Both the position numbers and the translations under genes were made by a program. From Burkholderiales bacterium (GTDB taxonomy: Bacteria > Pseudomonadota > Gammaproteobacteria > Burkholderiales > Ga0077523): DNA of 52,935 nucleotides. The DNA lies in contig JAIEQG010000076.1 of the NCBI GenBank assembly GCA_019747905.1, forward strand, positions 1 through 52,935, read 5' to 3'. Each line of letters starts with the position of its first letter. The stretch's first letter is position 1. This document shows positions 1 to 9,386 of this stretch, piece after piece. The notes under the pieces are model-generated. The model was not told the DNA's origin and did no database searches. It saw nothing but the letters and a program-made list of their open reading frames with translations.

Positions 1-19
1 GGTGGACGTGGTGGTCTGA
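1..19 (+). other. possible 3' end of an upstream gene
   Basis: An open plus-strand frame enters from the left edge and stops at TGA 17-19, just before a family A repeat. Five codons are too few to identify a product. Family A repeats elsewhere in the window directly follow stop codons, which makes a gene end here plausible but unproven. Confidence 0.2.
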
Positions 20-26
20 GGTTGTG

Positions 27-131
27 GTCCCCCCCGATGGGCCTGCGGCCCTTCCCCCCAGGGGGCCAGCCCGCTTGGGGCGGCCCGGCGCGGGCTGAGG
101 TGAACCCCCCCGATGGGCCTGCGGCCCGTCG
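27..131. repeat. family A intergenic repeat, one truncated copy plus a second partial head
   Basis: The block begins with a C-run followed by GATGGGCCTGCGGCCC, then a second C-run, GGGGGCCAGCC and GGGCTGAGG. This is the same order of short palindromes as in the copies after ftsZ and after lpxC. The copy here lacks the central 12-bp inverted repeat. From about 105 the head motif (C-run, GATGGGCCTGCGGCCC) starts again and is cut short near the 3' end of the NYN gene. No coding sequence is seen in this stretch. Confidence 0.7.
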
Positions 132-146
132 AGGAGTGACGCAGCG

Positions 147-1001
147 TCACCAGTCCGCGTTGAAGCCGCGGACGATCACGCCGCCGGATTTCTCGTCGTG
201 CTCCAGTTCGAGGAGCTTGCGGGACTCCGCTTCGTCGAGCAGTTTGCTGAATGAGCCGAAGCCGTAGTAGCTCTCGTTGAAACCGGGATTGCGGCGCTTC
301 AGCGCCTGCTTGACCATCGAGCCCCAGATCTTGTCCTCGGCGCCGCGCTCCTCGAAGAGCGCTTCGACGGTTTCCATCACGACGTCGATGGCTTCCTGAC
401 GCTTTTCTTCCTCGGTCTTCGGCACCCGGTCGGCGTCGGTCTCGATGGCCGGCTCTGCACTGCCGTTCTTCGGTGCTGCCTTCGCCGGTGACTTGCGGCG
501 CGTCGACGCCTGCTTCTTCGGTTTCTCGCGCACCAGATCATCGTAGTAGATGAACTCGTCGCAGTTCGCGATCAGGAGATCGGAGGTGGACTTCTTCACA
601 CCCACGCCGATGACGGTCTTGTTGTTCTCGCGCAGCTTCGACACGAGCGGCGAGAAATCGGAGTCGCCGGTGATCAGCACGAAGGTGTCCACGTGCGACT
701 TGGTGTAGCAGAGGTCGAGTGCATCGACGACCATGCGGATGTCGGCGGAGTTCTTGCCGGACTGCCGCACGTGCGGGATCTCGATCAGTTCGAAGGACGC
801 CTCGTGCATGGGAGCCTTGAAGCTCTTGTAGCGATCCCAGTCGCAATAGGCCTTCTTGACGACGATGCTGCCCTTCAGCAGCAGGCGCTCGAGGATCTTC
901 TTGATGTCGAACTTCTCGTACTTCGCGTCGCGCACGCCGAGCGCCACGTTCTCGAAGTCGCAGAAGAGCGCCATGCTCGTGGTATCGGAGTTGGTTGCCA
1001 T
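147..1001 (-). CDS. NYN-domain (PIN-like) ribonuclease candidate with C-terminal LOTUS-like domain
   Basis: A 284-residue protein. Residues 10-155 form an NYN/LabA-type PIN-like domain: D15 in CDFEN, D87 in SADIRM, and D113 and D115 in TGDSDFSP match the acidic metal-binding set of this family, whose studied members act on RNA. A Lys/Ala/Pro-rich linker (about 158-205) leads to a C-terminal segment (about 210-284) that resembles OST-HTH/LOTUS winged helices, suggesting RNA binding; that part is inference. The reading frame extends to 1106, but the extra 35 residues look non-conserved. ATG 1001 has GAGGA about 11 nt upstream and starts right before the domain. It is monocistronic in appearance, with a repeat-filled 3' side. 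The substrate cannot be told from sequence. Confidence 0.85.
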   Translation of the reverse strand: MATNSDTTSMALFCDFENVALGVRDAKYEKFDIKKILERLLLKGSIVVKKAYCDWDRYKSFKAPMHEASFELIEIPHVRQSGKNSADIRMVVDALDLCYTKSHVDTFVLITGDSDFSPLVSKLRENNKTVIGVGVKKSTSDLLIANCDEFIYYDDLVREKPKKQASTRRKSPAKAAPKNGSAEPAIETDADRVPKTEEEKRQEAIDVVMETVEALFEERGAEDKIWGSMVKQALKRRNPGFNESYYGFGSFSKLLDEAESRKLLELEHDEKSGGVIVRGFNADW

Positions 1002-1117
1002 GTCAGTGCGATCCTCGTGACCGCGATGGGCCAGCGGCCGGCGCAGCCGGGTCGCACAGGCTCTCTCCCAACAAACTGTGCGGTGGGTGTCGCCGGGCCG
1101 TCCCAAGACACTGACGC

Positions 1118-1132
1118 GCCCCCCCGGGGGGC
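1118..1132. other. short C/G palindrome in the MFS-NYN gap
   Basis: The 164-nt gap between the two minus-strand genes contains a run of seven C followed directly by six G, flanked by G and C. The loop is too small for a normal terminator and no T-tract follows on either strand. The rest of the gap shows no clear gene or RNA. Confidence 0.3.
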
Positions 1133-1165
1133 AGCGAACATAGAGAGCGTGGGAATCGTTTCATT

Positions 1166-2398
1166 TTATGCCACCTGTTCGCGGCGCGCCGCGGTGTTCT
1201 GGCTCACGCCGACTGCGGTCAGCAAGGCTGCCGCCTGGAATACCCCGATCGCCGCGAAGACCCAACCGGGGTGATGCGAGTCCATCATCGTGCCGAACAG
1301 CAGCGGCGACAGGGACAATCCGACGTCGAGTCCCGAATAGACCACGCCGTACACGCGTCCGGTGGCGTTGCGCGGTGCCGCGGCGCGCACCAGCAGGTCG
1401 CGCGACGGTCCGGCGATGCCGGCACCGAGACCCATCACGATGATCGCCACGACGATCATCGGCAACGCCAGCATGCCGGTGCCGAGCACCACCGCCATCG
1501 CCGCCATCAACAGGAAGGCGCACGCGATGATGCGCTCGTGGTGCGGCGTGCGAGCAGCGAGAAACCCGCCTCCCACCATGCCCGCCGCGTACGACAGCAT
1601 GAACAGGGTGATGCTCATCGAGGTGAGCGCAAGCGGCGCGTCGTAGAGGTCATGCAGGGCTGCCGGCATGAAGGTCTGGATGCCGCCGAGCGCCATGGAG
1701 GTGATGAAGAAGAAAGCGAAGCACATCCACACGGCCGGGACGCGCAGGAACTCGAAGCTCGCAGCCGCGTGCCTTGCGGCCGGATGACCAGGACGCGGCG
1801 AATCTTCGGTGGCGAGAATGCCTCGATTGACCACGAGCAGCGCCAGGACTCCGAACGCCAGGACCGCGGCGCCGACCAGCGCGCCGCGCCAGCCGATCGT
1901 CACGGCGAGGCCGCCGAGGAACACGGGTGCTGCGGCCCAGCCCAGCGTGCCGGCGATGCCGTGCACGCTGAATGCGTGCGCGAGCCGCGAAGTACTCACG
2001 CGCCGGTTGAGGAGAGTGAAGTCCGCCGGATGAAACACGCTGTTGCCCAAGCCTGCGATGGCGGCACCGAGCATCAGCATCGGATAGTTCTGCGCGACGG
2101 CCAAGGCCAGCGCGGCGAGGCCGAGCAGTGCGACACCGGCGAGCAGCACGGGCAGAGCGCCGATGCGGTCCACCACGAAACCCGCGGTGGCCTGGCCCAC
2201 GCCCGAGATCACGAAGAACACCGAGACCAGCAAGCCCAGTTCGGCGTAGCTCAAGCCGAAGTGAATCTTGAGCCACGGAAACAGCGGCGCCACGATCAGG
2301 TGGAAGAAATGCGATGTGCCATGGGCGAGGCCGACGAGCCCGATCACGTGGGCGTCGCGGCGGAAGGACTGATCGAGGGCGGCTGCAGTTGCAGACAT
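1166..2398 (-). CDS. major facilitator superfamily transporter, fosmidomycin-resistance (Fsr)-like
   Basis: A 410-residue inner-membrane protein with the twelve-helix MFS pattern. Features seen are an early SHFFHLIVAPLFPWLK segment, the GFVVDRIGALPVL loop after helix 2 (the MFS motif A position), and GLGNSVFHPADFTLLNRR, which resembles the G-FHP stretch of Fsr-type exporters. Length fits the usual ~400 residues. The open frame runs to 2518, but that extension overlaps rnpB and reads as nonsense. ATG 2398 (MSATAAAL) is preferred and ATG 2410 is possible; neither has a strong ribosome binding site. It is divergent from rnpB. A drug or metabolite efflux role is inferred from the subfamily resemblance only. 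Confidence 0.8.
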   Translation of the reverse strand: MSATAAALDQSFRRDAHVIGLVGLAHGTSHFFHLIVAPLFPWLKIHFGLSYAELGLLVSVFFVISGVGQATAGFVVDRIGALPVLLAGVALLGLAALALAVAQNYPMLMLGAAIAGLGNSVFHPADFTLLNRRVSTSRLAHAFSVHGIAGTLGWAAAPVFLGGLAVTIGWRGALVGAAVLAFGVLALLVVNRGILATEDSPRPGHPAARHAAASFEFLRVPAVWMCFAFFFITSMALGGIQTFMPAALHDLYDAPLALTSMSITLFMLSYAAGMVGGGFLAARTPHHERIIACAFLLMAAMAVVLGTGMLALPMIVVAIIVMGLGAGIAGPSRDLLVRAAAPRNATGRVYGVVYSGLDVGLSLSPLLFGTMMDSHHPGWVFAAIGVFQAAALLTAVGVSQNTAARREQVA

Positions 2399-2446
2399 CG
2401 AGGCTCGCATTGAACGATAAGACGGGGAGTATAGCCTCGAGCCTGC

Positions 2447-2452
2447 GATAAT
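2447..2452 (+). promoter_or_regulatory. -10 box of rnpB
   Basis: GATAAT lies 7-8 nt before the predicted 5' end of RNase P RNA at about 2460, exactly where a -10 element should be. No convincing -35 hexamer is seen at 16-18 bp. Confidence 0.5.
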
Positions 2453-2459
2453 CCGCTCC

Positions 2460-2823
<364 letters not shown>

Positions 2824-3053
2824 ACTCCCTCGGCTGTCCGGACGGTCGTGTGGACCCATGCCGTGAGCGCATGAATGCGCGGTTACCGGACAACCGGAAC
2901 TTGTCGGTCCTCAGCGACAGGCCTTATCTCATCTATTTTCTTAGATAAATCGCCTAATCACATGAAAAAAAGACGTTTATAAGACCACTTCGTCTCGATT
3001 TGAGGACTTGCCCATAAGTCATTGTCCTGCTTGAGAAAACCCTAAAGTTGTCC
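2824..3053. other. AT-rich intergenic leader between rnpB and the mra promoter
   Basis: About 230 nt without a credible gene. It contains GCGCAT-GA-ATGCGC near 2868-2881 and TTATCT (2924-2929) against AGATAA (2943-2948), a weak AT-rich hairpin. From about 2920 the composition is much richer in A and T than the surrounding DNA, as expected for a control region. No tRNA or known small RNA is recognised. Confidence 0.5.
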
Positions 3054-3082
3054 TTGACCCTGTCGAAACTTTGCAATAGAGT
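3054..3082 (+). promoter_or_regulatory. sigma-70-type promoter of the mra/dcw cluster
   Basis: TTGACC (3054-3059), 17-bp spacer, TAGAGT (3077-3082). The -35 matches 5/6 and the -10 matches 4/6 of consensus. The first MraZ repeat begins on the last bases of the -10, so repressor and RNA polymerase would compete. Confidence 0.6.
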
Positions 3083-3105
3083 GGGAAAAAGTTGGATAAA
3101 GTGGG
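3081..3105 (+). promoter_or_regulatory. MraZ-box operator, three repeats
   Basis: GTGGG at 3081, GTTGG at 3091 and GTGGG at 3101 are spaced exactly 10 bp apart, i.e. pentamers separated by five A/T-rich bases. This is the known MraZ operator layout (TGGG-type repeats every 10 bp upstream of mraZ). The array overlaps the -10 and initial transcribed region, which fits autorepression by MraZ. Confidence 0.85.
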
Positions 3106-3144
3106 TTTCTCTGAAAAATCAGTGCCAAGGCGGATCTTGAACGC

Positions 3145-3585
3145 ATGTTCCAGGGAGCGGCACAGCTCAGTCTCGATGCGAAAGGCCGGTTGGTGGTCCC
3201 AACCCGGCATCGGGACCGCTTGCTCTCTGAATCTCAGAGTAAGTTAGTACTAACAGCCCACCCCCATCGATGCCTGCTGCTGTACCCCGCCCCGGCGTGG
3301 GAGCCGATTCGCGCGCGGATGCTGGGCTTCTCGAGCTTCGACCCGCAGACCAGCCTGTGGAAGCGCTTGCTGGTCGGTTTCGCCGAGGAACTCGAATTGG
3401 ACGCGAGCGGTCGCGTTCTGGTTTCGCCCGAACTGCGCAAGTTTGCCGGCATCGACCGTCAGGTGATGATGGTGGGCCAGGGGTCGCATTTCGAGGTCTG
3501 GAGCACCGAGGCGTGGGACGCGCAGCTCGCCACTCTCGGGCAATCCGACACACTGCCACCGGGGATGGAGAATTTCGCCCTGTGA
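3145..3585 (+). CDS. mraZ: transcriptional regulator MraZ
   Basis: DNA-binding regulator of the dcw cluster, 146 residues, the standard length. It carries two SpoVT/AbrB-type half-repeats, seen as DAKGR at 11-15 and DASGR at 86-90, each followed by a V-x-V/P strand. MraZ forms a ring that binds the 10-bp-spaced GTGGG repeats found just upstream (3081-3105), so it probably represses its own operon. The start [10 protein letters not shown] aligns with the family N-terminus. Its stop overlaps the rsmH GTG by 4 nt, implying translational coupling. Confidence 0.96.
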   Translation: MFQGAAQLSLDAKGRLVVPTRHRDRLLSESQSKLVLTAHPHRCLLLYPAPAWEPIRARMLGFSSFDPQTSLWKRLLVGFAEELELDASGRVLVSPELRKFAGIDRQVMMVGQGSHFEVWSTEAWDAQLATLGQSDTLPPGMENFAL

Positions 3586-4532
3586 TCCCCACGGCGTCCG
3601 CGGGCGACGCGGCCGTTCACGCGCCGGTGCTGGCCGTCGAGGCGCTGGCCGCGCTGGCCGTGCGTCCGGACGGCATCTACGTGGACGCGACCTTCGGTCG
3701 CGGTGGCCACAGCCGGATGGTTCTCGCAGCTCTGGGTCCGCAGGGTCGCCTGCAGGCGATCGATCGCGATCCCGAGGCCGTGGCCGCGGCTCGCGCCATC
3801 ATCGATCCACGTTTCTCCTGCGCGCACGCCAATTTCGGTGCGCTCGCGCGGGTGCTGGACGAGGCGGGCATCACGCAGGTGAATGGCGTGCTGCTCGATC
3901 TCGGCGTGTCGTCGCCGCAGCTCGACGATCCCAAGCGGGGTTTCAGCTTCCGCCGGGACGGGCCGCTCGACATGCGCATGGATCCGACGCGCGGCGAAAG
4001 CGCGGCGGCTTGGCTCGCGCGGGCGCAACAACAGGAGATCGGGGAGGTCATCCGGACCCATGGCGAAGAACGGTTTGCTGAGCAGATTGCAAGAGCGATT
4101 GTTGCGGCTCGGGCCCGACAGCCTCTTGGCACAACACGGCAACTTGCCACGCTCGTGGCAGAAGCCGTCCGTACGCGTGAGCCAGGCCAGGACCCGGCGA
4201 CGCGTACCTTTCAAGCTCTACGGATTCACGTCAATCAGGAGCTTGAGGAACTGGCGTTAGCCCTGCCGGCAGCCATGGACCGGCTGGCAGCGGGAGGACG
4301 TCTGACCGTGATCAGTTTTCATTCGCTGGAGGACAGGATCGTGAAGCGCGCCATGCGCGAAGCCGCGTCGCCGCCTGCGCTGCCGCCGCGGCTGCCGGTT
4401 CGGGCGGCCGACATTCCAAGCCCCAAGTTCCGCCTGGTCGGCAAGGCGCAGCGAGCATCGGCCGCCGAGATCGCGGCGAACCCGCGCGCGCGCAGCGCCG
4501 TCATGCGAACGCTGGAACGCATCGCGGCATGA
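3582..4532 (+). CDS. rsmH: 16S rRNA (cytosine(1402)-N(4))-methyltransferase RsmH
   Basis: SAM-dependent methylation of C1402 in the 16S rRNA decoding centre; formerly MraW. 316 residues from a GTG that overlaps the mraZ stop (GTGA). The SAM-binding loop [10 protein letters not shown] is at 35-44, the family motif LDLGVSS at 105-111, and the C-terminal [10 protein letters not shown] signature is present. The open frame continues upstream through mraZ, but the conserved protein begins around HAPVL (residue 13), so GTG 3582 fits. It overlaps ftsL by 4 nt (ATGA). Confidence 0.96.
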   Translation: MIPTASAGDAAVHAPVLAVEALAALAVRPDGIYVDATFGRGGHSRMVLAALGPQGRLQAIDRDPEAVAAARAIIDPRFSCAHANFGALARVLDEAGITQVNGVLLDLGVSSPQLDDPKRGFSFRRDGPLDMRMDPTRGESAAAWLARAQQQEIGEVIRTHGEERFAEQIARAIVAARARQPLGTTRQLATLVAEAVRTREPGQDPATRTFQALRIHVNQELEELALALPAAMDRLAAGGRLTVISFHSLEDRIVKRAMREAASPPALPPRLPVRAADIPSPKFRLVGKAQRASAAEIAANPRARSAVMRTLERIAA

Positions 4533-4813
4533 TCGCTCGGCTCAACCTGCTGTTGATCGGCATCGCCGTGCTCTGCGCTCTGGGTGTGGTCACGTCCCAG
4601 CACGAGGCGCGCAAGTCGTTCGTCGAACTGCAGAAGGAGCAGGACGTCGCGAAACAGCTCGACGTGGAATGGGGCCAGTTGCAGCTCGAGCAAAGCACGT
4701 GGGCCATGCATTCGCGCATCGAAAAGGTGGCGGGCGACTCGCTCAGGATGCGCGTGCCGCCGCAGTCGCGCATTCGCATCGTCTCGCAGGGCGCGCCCGT
4801 GGTGACGCAATGA
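4529..4813 (+). CDS. ftsL: cell division protein FtsL
   Basis: Small bitopic divisome protein, 94 residues. A single transmembrane helix (about 5-24) is followed by a heptad-type coiled-coil (about 27-60) and a short periplasmic tail ending in the typical R-x-RVPP region. With FtsB and FtsQ it bridges early and late divisome proteins and activates FtsWI. Sequence identity in this family is low; position between rsmH and ftsI and topology make the call. It overlaps both neighbours by ATGA. Confidence 0.92.
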   Translation: MIARLNLLLIGIAVLCALGVVTSQHEARKSFVELQKEQDVAKQLDVEWGQLQLEQSTWAMHSRIEKVAGDSLRMRVPPQSRIRIVSQGAPVVTQ

Positions 4814-6546
4814 ATCCCGCGATTCACCCGCAACTCTCGCTGCGACTGCCCGCCTGGCGCACGCGTTTCGTGTTCGCGCTCTTCATCGGTGCGTTTGCGG
4901 TGCTGCTGGTGCGCGCGCTCTACCTGCAGGGGCCGCAGCGCGATTTCCTGCAACGCGAAGGCGCATCGCGCTACGCCTCACGGCCGCTGGTGCTGTCGGC
5001 CCATCGGGGCATGATCACCGATCGGCATGGCGAGCCGGTCGCCATCTCGACGCCCGTGGAATCGGTATGGACGAGCCCCGGCGATGCCGATCTCACCGCC
5101 TACCAGCGGGAGCAGCTGGCGAGGCTGCTCGACATGACCCCGAGCGAGATCAAGGCGCGGCTCGCGAATCGCGAGCGCGACTTCGTCTACCTGAAGCGGC
5201 AGTTGCCGCCGGAGCAGGCGGCCAAGGTGGTCAAGCTCGACCTGCCCGGCGTCTTCCTGCAACGCGAGTATCGCCGCTACTACCCGGCGGGCGAGACGCT
5301 GTCGCACGTGGTCGGCTTCACCGATGTGGACGACAAGGGACAGGAAGGCCTCGAACTCGCCTATCAGGACTGGCTCGCCGGTCGCCCCGGCAGCCGCCGC
5401 GTGATTCGCGACCGCCTCGGTCGCGTCGTGGAGGATGTGGCGAGCATCCGGGCGCCGCAGGAGGGTCGCGATCTCGCTCTGTCGATCGACCTCAAGCTGC
5501 AGTACCTCGCCTACCGCGAGCTCAAGGCGGCCGTGAACCTGCATCAGGCCAAGGCCGGCGGCATCGTGGTGCTCGACGTGAAGACCGGCGAGGTGCTGGC
5601 GCTCGCCAACGCACCCACCTACAACCCCAACAACCGCGCGCGGTACAACGCCGTGCGTGCACGCAACCGCGCGGTCACCGACCTGTTCGAGCCGGGCTCC
5701 ACGTTGAAACCGTTCACGGTGGCGGCAGCGCTGGAGGCGGGCGCATTCCGCCCGGATTCCTTCGTGCAGACCGCCGGCGGATCGCTGACCCTCGGACCGG
5801 CGACCATCCGCGATGCCCACGCCTCGGCAGTGAATCTCACGGTGGCGCAGGTCATCCAGAAATCTTCGAACGTCGGCACCGCGAAGATGGCGCTGGCGCT
5901 GCCGTCGCAGCGGCTGTGGGAGATGTTCTCTGCCGCCGGCTTCGGCGCGATCCCGCGCTCCGGCTTTCCCGGCGAGGTGGGCGGGCGTCTGCGTGACTAC
6001 CGCACGTGGCGACCGATCGAACAGGCGACCATGAGCTACGGCCACGGCATTTCCGTGAGCCTGATGCAGCTCGCTCGCGCGTACACCATCTTCTGCAACG
6101 ACGGCGAACTGCTGCCGGTCACGCTGGTGCGCCGCGACGAACCGGTGGCCGGCATGCGCGTCATCTCCGCCGAGACGGCCGCGACCCTGCGCCGGATGAT
6201 GCAGCTCGTCACCGAGCCGGGCGGCACGGCACCGCGCGCACAGGTCATGGGCTATCACGTGGCCGGCAAGACCGGTACCGCTCACAAACTGGTGAACGGC
6301 CAGTACGCGCCCGATCGGTACGCCTCGTCGTTCATAGGGTTCGCGCCGGCCTCCGACCCGCGGTTGCTGATCGCCGTGTTGATCGACGAGCCGAGCGCCG
6401 GCCAGTACTACGGCGGCACCGTCGCAGCCCCGGTGTTCTCGTCCGTGATGTCCGGCGCGTTGCGCATGCTCGCGGTACCACCCGATGCTCCGGTGATCCT
6501 GAAGGGGCCGATCGACGAAGTGCCCGAAGTCGCCGAGGAAGTGTGA
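4810..6546 (+). CDS. ftsI: septal peptidoglycan transpeptidase FtsI (PBP3)
   Basis: Septum-specific class B penicillin-binding protein, 578 residues. An N-terminal membrane anchor (about 19-39) is followed by the PBP dimerisation/pedestal region (about 60-215) and the transpeptidase domain (about 250-545). The three active-site motifs are visible: S297-T-L-K300, S352-S-N354 and K487-T-G489. ATG 4810 overlaps the ftsL stop and gives the expected short cytoplasmic leader; the open frame upstream is ftsL in another frame. It works with FtsW encoded downstream. Confidence 0.97.
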   Translation: MNPAIHPQLSLRLPAWRTRFVFALFIGAFAVLLVRALYLQGPQRDFLQREGASRYASRPLVLSAHRGMITDRHGEPVAISTPVESVWTSPGDADLTAYQREQLARLLDMTPSEIKARLANRERDFVYLKRQLPPEQAAKVVKLDLPGVFLQREYRRYYPAGETLSHVVGFTDVDDKGQEGLELAYQDWLAGRPGSRRVIRDRLGRVVEDVASIRAPQEGRDLALSIDLKLQYLAYRELKAAVNLHQAKAGGIVVLDVKTGEVLALANAPTYNPNNRARYNAVRARNRAVTDLFEPGSTLKPFTVAAALEAGAFRPDSFVQTAGGSLTLGPATIRDAHASAVNLTVAQVIQKSSNVGTAKMALALPSQRLWEMFSAAGFGAIPRSGFPGEVGGRLRDYRTWRPIEQATMSYGHGISVSLMQLARAYTIFCNDGELLPVTLVRRDEPVAGMRVISAETAATLRRMMQLVTEPGGTAPRAQVMGYHVAGKTGTAHKLVNGQYAPDRYASSFIGFAPASDPRLLIAVLIDEPSAGQYYGGTVAAPVFSSVMSGALRMLAVPPDAPVILKGPIDEVPEVAEEV

Positions 6547-6547
6547 C

Positions 6548-8029
6548 GTGCGCGCCTTCGATCCCGTGCTGCTGACCAATCTCGGTGTGCCGGTACGCAA
6601 CCTCGCGACCGACAGCCGCGCCGTGCAACCGGGTGATGTCTTTCTCGCATACCCCGGAGGACGCTTCGATGGCCGACGCTTCATCGCGCAATCGATCGAA
6701 CGCGGCGCGGTGGCGGTGCTGTGGGAAGCCGACGCCTTTGCCTGGCGCCACGAATGGCGTGTTCCGAACATGGCGGTCCATGGCTTGCGCGAGCAGGCCG
6801 GGGCGATCGCAGCCTACGTGTATCGCAATCCATCGCATGAGCTCTGGATGGCTGGTGTCACCGGCACCAATGGCAAGACCTCGTGCAGCCACTGGATCGC
6901 GCAGTCCTTGCAGCGCTGCGGACGCCGGACTGCGGTGATCGGCACGCTCGGCAACGGCTTTCCGGAGGCGCTCGACCTCGCCACCCATACCACACCGGAT
7001 GCGGTGAGCCTGCAGAGCCAGCTGCGCCGGTATCGCGACGCCGGTGCGCGGGCCGTGGCCATGGAAGTGTCGTCGCACGGACTCGACCAGGGTCGGGTCA
7101 ACGGCACCCGGTTCGACACCGCGCTCTTCACCAATCTCACGCGCGACCATCTCGACTACCACGGCGACATGGCAAGCTACGGCGCCGCGAAGGCGCAGCT
7201 CTTCCGCTGGCCCGGCCTCGCCAACGCCGTCATCAATCTCGACGACAGCTTCGGACGCGAGCTGGCACTCGGCCTGCGCGGTGCGCCGACCCGCGTGCTC
7301 GGCTACGGCATCGGCCGGGGCGAGATCGCCGGCCACCGCATCGATCTGTCGACGCGTGGGCTGCGACTCGAGATCCGCACGCCGTGGGGCGAGACGGAGC
7401 TCGAAAGCAAATTGATCGGCGGATTCAACGTCAGCAATCTGCTGGGAACGCTCGGCGTGCTGCTCACCGCGAATCTGGAACTCGAGGAAGCCGTCGCGGC
7501 GTTGGCGCAGGTCGAACCGGTCGCCGGCCGCCTGGAGATGATTCGAGCAGCCGGCTGTCCCCTCGTGGTCGTGGACTATGCCCACACACCGGATGCCCTC
7601 GAGAAAGTGCTCGAGACGCTGCGCGAGATCGTCGGTCACGATGGCGATGCCCGCCTGATCTGCGTGTTCGGTTGCGGCGGCGACCGCGATCCGGGCAAGC
7701 GTCCGCTGATGGGTGAAGTAGCTACACGGCTCGCCGATCTCGCCATCGTGACGAGCGACAATCCACGGTCGGAAGACCCTCGGACCATCGTCGATCAGGT
7801 GGTCGCCGGTGCGCACGCCAACCACGAAATCGAAGTGGATCGCGCTGCGGCAATCGCGCGCGCGATCGCCACCGCGCGCGACGGCGACGTGGTCCTGATT
7901 GCCGGCAAGGGTCACGAGACCTATCAGGAGGTCGCCGGCTCGCGGCTGCCTTTCAGCGACGCGGAAGTGGCGCGGGCAGCGCTGGGACTGACATCGAACG
8001 GCAAGGGTCGGCATGTTCACGCTAGCTGA
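6548..8029 (+). CDS. murE: UDP-MurNAc-tripeptide synthetase MurE (meso-diaminopimelate type)
   Basis: Cytoplasmic Mur ligase adding the third amino acid to UDP-MurNAc-L-Ala-D-Glu, 493 residues, GTG start one base after the ftsI stop. The ATP-binding loop GTNGKTS is at 106-112, the Lys-carbamylation region lies near 215-220, and DNPR is at 404-407. The DNPR motif is the known marker for meso-DAP rather than lysine specificity, in line with a Gram-negative wall. The 3' end overlaps murF by 17 nt. Confidence 0.97.
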   Translation: MRAFDPVLLTNLGVPVRNLATDSRAVQPGDVFLAYPGGRFDGRRFIAQSIERGAVAVLWEADAFAWRHEWRVPNMAVHGLREQAGAIAAYVYRNPSHELWMAGVTGTNGKTSCSHWIAQSLQRCGRRTAVIGTLGNGFPEALDLATHTTPDAVSLQSQLRRYRDAGARAVAMEVSSHGLDQGRVNGTRFDTALFTNLTRDHLDYHGDMASYGAAKAQLFRWPGLANAVINLDDSFGRELALGLRGAPTRVLGYGIGRGEIAGHRIDLSTRGLRLEIRTPWGETELESKLIGGFNVSNLLGTLGVLLTANLELEEAVAALAQVEPVAGRLEMIRAAGCPLVVVDYAHTPDALEKVLETLREIVGHDGDARLICVFGCGGDRDPGKRPLMGEVATRLADLAIVTSDNPRSEDPRTIVDQVVAGAHANHEIEVDRAAAIARAIATARDGDVVLIAGKGHETYQEVAGSRLPFSDAEVARAALGLTSNGKGRHVHAS

Positions 8030-9386
8030 AGCCACGGCCGTGTCGGGAGTGGTCCATCGCGGGCCGGAGTGTGCCGTCACGAGCGTCACCACCGACAGCC
8101 GTTCGATTGCGCGTGGTGATCTGTTCGTCGCATTGACCGGGGAGCGCTTCGACGGTCACGATTTCGTCGACCAGGCATTCGCTGCCGGTGCGGCGGCCGC
8201 CATGGTGAGCGACGCCTCCAAGGTGCACACGGCGAACGCGGCACTCCTCGTCGTGGCGGATACCCGGCTTGCCCTCGGTGCGTTGGCCGAATGGTGGCGC
8301 GGGCGCTTCGCGATTCCGATCGCGGGCGTGACGGGCAGCAACGGCAAGACCACCGTCAAGGAGATGCTGGCCGCGATCCTGCGAGCAGAAGCCGGCGACG
8401 AGGCTGTGCTCGCGACCACCGGCAATCTCAACAACGACATCGGCGTGCCGCTCATGTTGTTGCGCCTGCGCGCGGCCCATCGCTATGCGGTGATCGAGAT
8501 GGGCATGAACCACCTCGGCGAGATCTCGTATCTCACCCGCCTCACGCATCCGTCGGTCGCGGCGATCAACAACGCCGGTTCGGCGCACATCGGCGAGCTC
8601 GGGTCGCGCGACAACATCGCGCGCGCCAAGGGCGAGATCTTCGAGGGCCTGCCGGTCGAGGGCATCAAGGTGATCAACGCCGACGATCACTACAGCACGT
8701 TCTGGCGCGGGCTCGCCCCGGGGCATCGGACCATCGATTTCGCGCTCGACGGCAAGGCGGCCGTCACCGGGACCTACGAGCTTACGGCCGAGGGCAGCCT
8801 CGTCACCATCGACACGCCGGTCGGAGCGGCGGTCGCGCGCATCCGGGTGCCGGGAGTCCACAACGTCCGCAACGCGCTGTGTGCGGCGGCCACCGCCCAC
8901 GCCCTCGGCATCGCGCCCGTCACCATCGCCGCCGGCCTGTCGGCCTATCGCGGCACCGGCGGGCGGCTGCAGCGCAGCGTCGGCGTGAACGGTGCGGCCG
9001 TGGTCGACGACACCTACAACGCGAATCCGGACTCGATGCAGGCAGCCATCGTCTGGCTCGCGAGCCTGCCGGGCAAGCGCATCTTCGTGATGGGTGACAT
9101 GGGAGAGCTGGGGGACGAAGGCGCGGCACGTCACGCCGAGATCGGCGAGAGCGCGCGCGAGCACGGCATCGATGCGCTGTTCGCACTGGGTGAAGCGAGC
9201 GCCGGTGCCGCGAAGGCGTTCGGCAAGGGCGCGCGTCACTTCGTGGACATCGATCAATTGGTGGCGGCGGTGAGCGAGGCGAGCAACGCGTCCACGACCG
9301 TACTCGTGAAGGGATCACGCTTCATGCGCATGGAGCGGGTGGTCGCACGGCTGGCGCCGAACGCCGCGACGGTGGGGGATCACTGA
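8013..9386 (+). CDS. murF: UDP-MurNAc-tripeptide--D-Ala-D-Ala ligase MurF
   Basis: Last cytoplasmic Mur ligase, attaching D-Ala-D-Ala to complete the UDP-MurNAc-pentapeptide. 457 residues, the usual size. The N-terminal substrate domain contains [16 protein letters not shown], the ATP loop GSNGKTT is at 108-114, and [13 protein letters not shown] marks the C-terminal domain. The start lies inside murE (17-nt overlap), a tight coupling of two consecutive ligases. The stop shares one base with the mraY ATG (TGATG). Confidence 0.97.
   Translation: MFTLAEATAVSGVVHRGPECAVTSVTTDSRSIARGDLFVALTGERFDGHDFVDQAFAAGAAAAMVSDASKVHTANAALLVVADTRLALGALAEWWRGRFAIPIAGVTGSNGKTTVKEMLAAILRAEAGDEAVLATTGNLNNDIGVPLMLLRLRAAHRYAVIEMGMNHLGEISYLTRLTHPSVAAINNAGSAHIGELGSRDNIARAKGEIFEGLPVEGIKVINADDHYSTFWRGLAPGHRTIDFALDGKAAVTGTYELTAEGSLVTIDTPVGAAVARIRVPGVHNVRNALCAAATAHALGIAPVTIAAGLSAYRGTGGRLQRSVGVNGAAVVDDTYNANPDSMQAAIVWLASLPGKRIFVMGDMGELGDEGAARHAEIGESAREHGIDALFALGEASAGAAKAFGKGARHFVDIDQLVAAVSEASNASTTVLVKGSRFMRMERVVARLAPNAATVGDH

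Noticed and set aside
1271-2413. A 380-codon plus-strand frame opposite the MFS gene
   Set aside because: It is antisense to a transporter with clear membrane helices, and its translation is a His/Arg/Glu-rich shadow.
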